Virus record (IMG/VR): IMGVR_UViG_3300034108_000432
Coordinates: 1 to 22,463 of that record
Strand: one strand, 5' to 3'
DNA: 22,463 nt
From: a virus
Shown: positions 21,602 to 22,463 of the stretch, in pieces
How positions within the stretch are numbered: position 1 is the stretch's first letter
Layout: every line of letters starts with the position of its first letter
Notes under the pieces: generated by a model
Seen by the model: the letters and a program-made list of their open reading frames with translations, nothing else
Told to the model about the DNA's origin: nothing
The model's database searches: none
Position numbers and translations under genes: made by a program

Positions 21602-21632
21602 CCCCTGGTGTTTCTACATCGGGGGTTTTTTT
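21602..21632 (+). terminator. Strong intrinsic terminator ending the early operon
   Basis: CCCCTGGTG (21602-21610) pairs with CATCGGGGG (21617-21625), 9 pairs with U-G and G-U wobbles, a 6-base loop, then seven T. It begins 30 bases after the nuclease stop. Stem sequence, loop size and the preceding GTTTTGGTTT match the leftward terminator at 12573-12601. Confidence 0.9.
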
Positions 21633-21720
21633 ATGTAAATGTTGGTTAATTTACACATTAACGCCATATTTGATTGATAAAGTCAACATTTGTAAGCGAT
21701 AAAACCATTTGAGTTGAATT

Positions 21721-21753
21721 TTTGGTTGTTTGGCTGGTATGTGAGTACCTTTG
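21721..21753 (+). promoter_or_regulatory. Rightward promoter of the packaging region
   Basis: TTTG (21721-21724), 21 bases, TACCTTTG (21746-21753), then 20 bases to the ATG at 21774: a full Bacteroidota-type promoter. It follows the terminator by about 90 bases, so packaging genes begin a new transcription unit. In the 202-base gap 21572-21773 I see only the terminator and this promoter. Confidence 0.7.
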
Positions 21754-21773
21754 TCTAAAGTAGAACTTAGTAC

Positions 21774-22043
21774 ATGGCTATTGGTAAAAAGACTGGAGGA
21801 AGAAAAGCAGGTACACCTAATGTAACTACCAAATCGGTGAGGGAACATTTCGCCCATGCGTTTGAGTTATTGCAGCAATCACCTTCGGCAAATATTATGA
21901 CATGGGCAGAATCGAACCCCACCGAATTTTACCGCCTGGCATCCAAACTGATTCCGCTACAGGTTGCCAACGATCCGGATAACCCAATGCCGACTACCAT
22001 CATTCAGATTATCCCCGACACCAAATCACACCCCATTGTATAA
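21774..22043 (+). CDS. Small terminase subunit-like DNA-binding protein (putative)
   Basis: 89 residues. It starts AIGKKTGGRKAGTPNVTTKSVREHF, the basic 'K.GGRK.GTPN..T' opening common in phage small terminases and related DNA-binding proteins. This is followed by a helical core (AFELLQQSPSANIMTWAESNPTEFYRLASKLIPLQV) and a Pro-rich, strand-like end (NPMPTTIIQIIPDTKSHPIV). 'P.EFY.L..KLIP' is also typical of this group. Small terminases bind the packaging site and stimulate the large subunit. Its own promoter just upstream and its place at the start of a new transcription unit fit packaging; the large terminase is not in view, so the call remains tentative. Confidence 0.6.
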   Translation: MAIGKKTGGRKAGTPNVTTKSVREHFAHAFELLQQSPSANIMTWAESNPTEFYRLASKLIPLQVANDPDNPMPTTIIQIIPDTKSHPIV

Positions 22044-22134
22044 ATTGTGTATCTATTGTGGAAAACAAAAGTGTAGGCTACAGATGAACCACTCCAAAGA
22101 TATTTGCTATCTTTGTGAAACACGCTCGGACACC

Positions 22135-22463
22135 ATGCACATACATTACAACTTTGCAACACGTAGCAGACCGGAGAAGATGGCTGCTGCATTTGCTACT
22201 ATCCAGGCATATTCACATTCTAAGAAGTACACGGTTGGGTTAACGGTTGATGATGATGATACCGTTACGCTAAACTCAAACGAGTTATCCGACCTGCTTA
22301 AGTTCCCAAATGTGTTTATCAACATGGGTAAATCCAAAAGCAAGGTACACGCCATCAACCGGGGCATGGAAGGATGGCAGGGTGATATTGTGGTTAATAT
22401 GTCAGATGATATGCGATTCATTAAGCAGGGCTATGACATTGACATTATCAACGCATTTGAGGG
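22135..22463 (+). CDS. Glycosyltransferase-like protein, 3' end outside window
   Basis: 109 residues are visible; the frame runs off the window. The first residues (MHIHYNFATRSRPEKM) and later KKYTVGLTVDDDDTVTL, VFINMGKSKSKVHAINRGM and GDIVVNMSDDMRF have the layout of GT-A-fold glycosyltransferases: a 'SRP.K' opening, an acidic loop and a second 'SDDMRF' acidic site where a DxD-type metal motif belongs. Such genes in Bacteroidota phages are often near terminase genes and may decorate DNA or virion proteins. The start is uncertain: ATG 22084, or TTG 22045/22036, are in frame upstream and would add a CxxC-rich, zinc-ribbon-like N-terminus (CIYCGKQKC, CYLC). A TATCTTTG at 22108-22115 could be a promoter for the 22135 start. 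Confidence 0.55.
   Translation, partial: MHIHYNFATRSRPEKMAAAFATIQAYSHSKKYTVGLTVDDDDTVTLNSNELSDLLKFPNVFINMGKSKSKVHAINRGMEGWQGDIVVNMSDDMRFIKQGYDIDIINAFE

Overview
The window reads as one continuous stretch of a tailed-phage genome (free phage or prophage) whose host is very probably a Bacteroidota bacterium. Three things point there. Several intergenic gaps carry the Bacteroidota promoter pattern (TTTG or TTG, 20-21 bases, then TAnnTTTG). Most starts lack a Shine-Dalgarno sequence. The primase-helicase has the BT4734/VirE-type layout, and an exported fibre-like protein has a typical 'SASA|Q' signal-peptide end. No integrase, portal, capsid or large terminase is visible; they presumably lie outside the window, since it opens inside the tape-measure gene and closes just after a small-terminase-like gene.

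Layout. (1) 1-11945, rightward late region: tape measure C-terminus, tail/baseplate-like proteins, a fibre-like protein with a signal peptide, and a compact lysis cassette (two small holin-like membrane proteins, a single-molecule spanin candidate, an endolysin). Then come small conserved virion-type proteins, a kelch-like protein, a tandem-repeat protein, a metallophosphoesterase and a mini HEXXH protein. Genes overlap by 1-4 bases almost throughout, so this is one or a few long operons. (2) 12020-13559, leftward control region: a protein resembling only domain IV of DnaA, a coupled 31-residue membrane peptide, three small unknown proteins, and a small HTH protein facing the early genes across overlapping divergent promoters. 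(3) 13643-21571, rightward early/replication region: RecT-like annealing protein, conserved unknowns, a tRNA-like element, HNH endonuclease, short SSB-like protein, C5-cytosine methyltransferase with a long second reading frame inside it, a structured RNA leader, SF2 helicase, primase-helicase, an iteron-rich dyad that looks like a replication origin, and a VRR-NUC nuclease, closed by a strong terminator. (4) 21721-22463: a new promoter starts the packaging region (small-terminase-like protein, then a partial glycosyltransferase-like protein).

The early genes form a coherent replication/recombination set: annealing protein plus SSB, helicase, primase and resolvase-like nuclease around a candidate origin, with a DnaA-like DNA-binding protein that could touch host initiation. 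The most striking signals are the 0.8-0.97 kb double-coding stretch inside the methyltransferase, the symmetric GTAAAGGAT array at 20921-21207, the three-hairpin leader with complementary loops before the helicase, the tRNA-like gene with an 18-base D-loop insertion next to an HNH gene, and two near-identical terminators on opposite strands.
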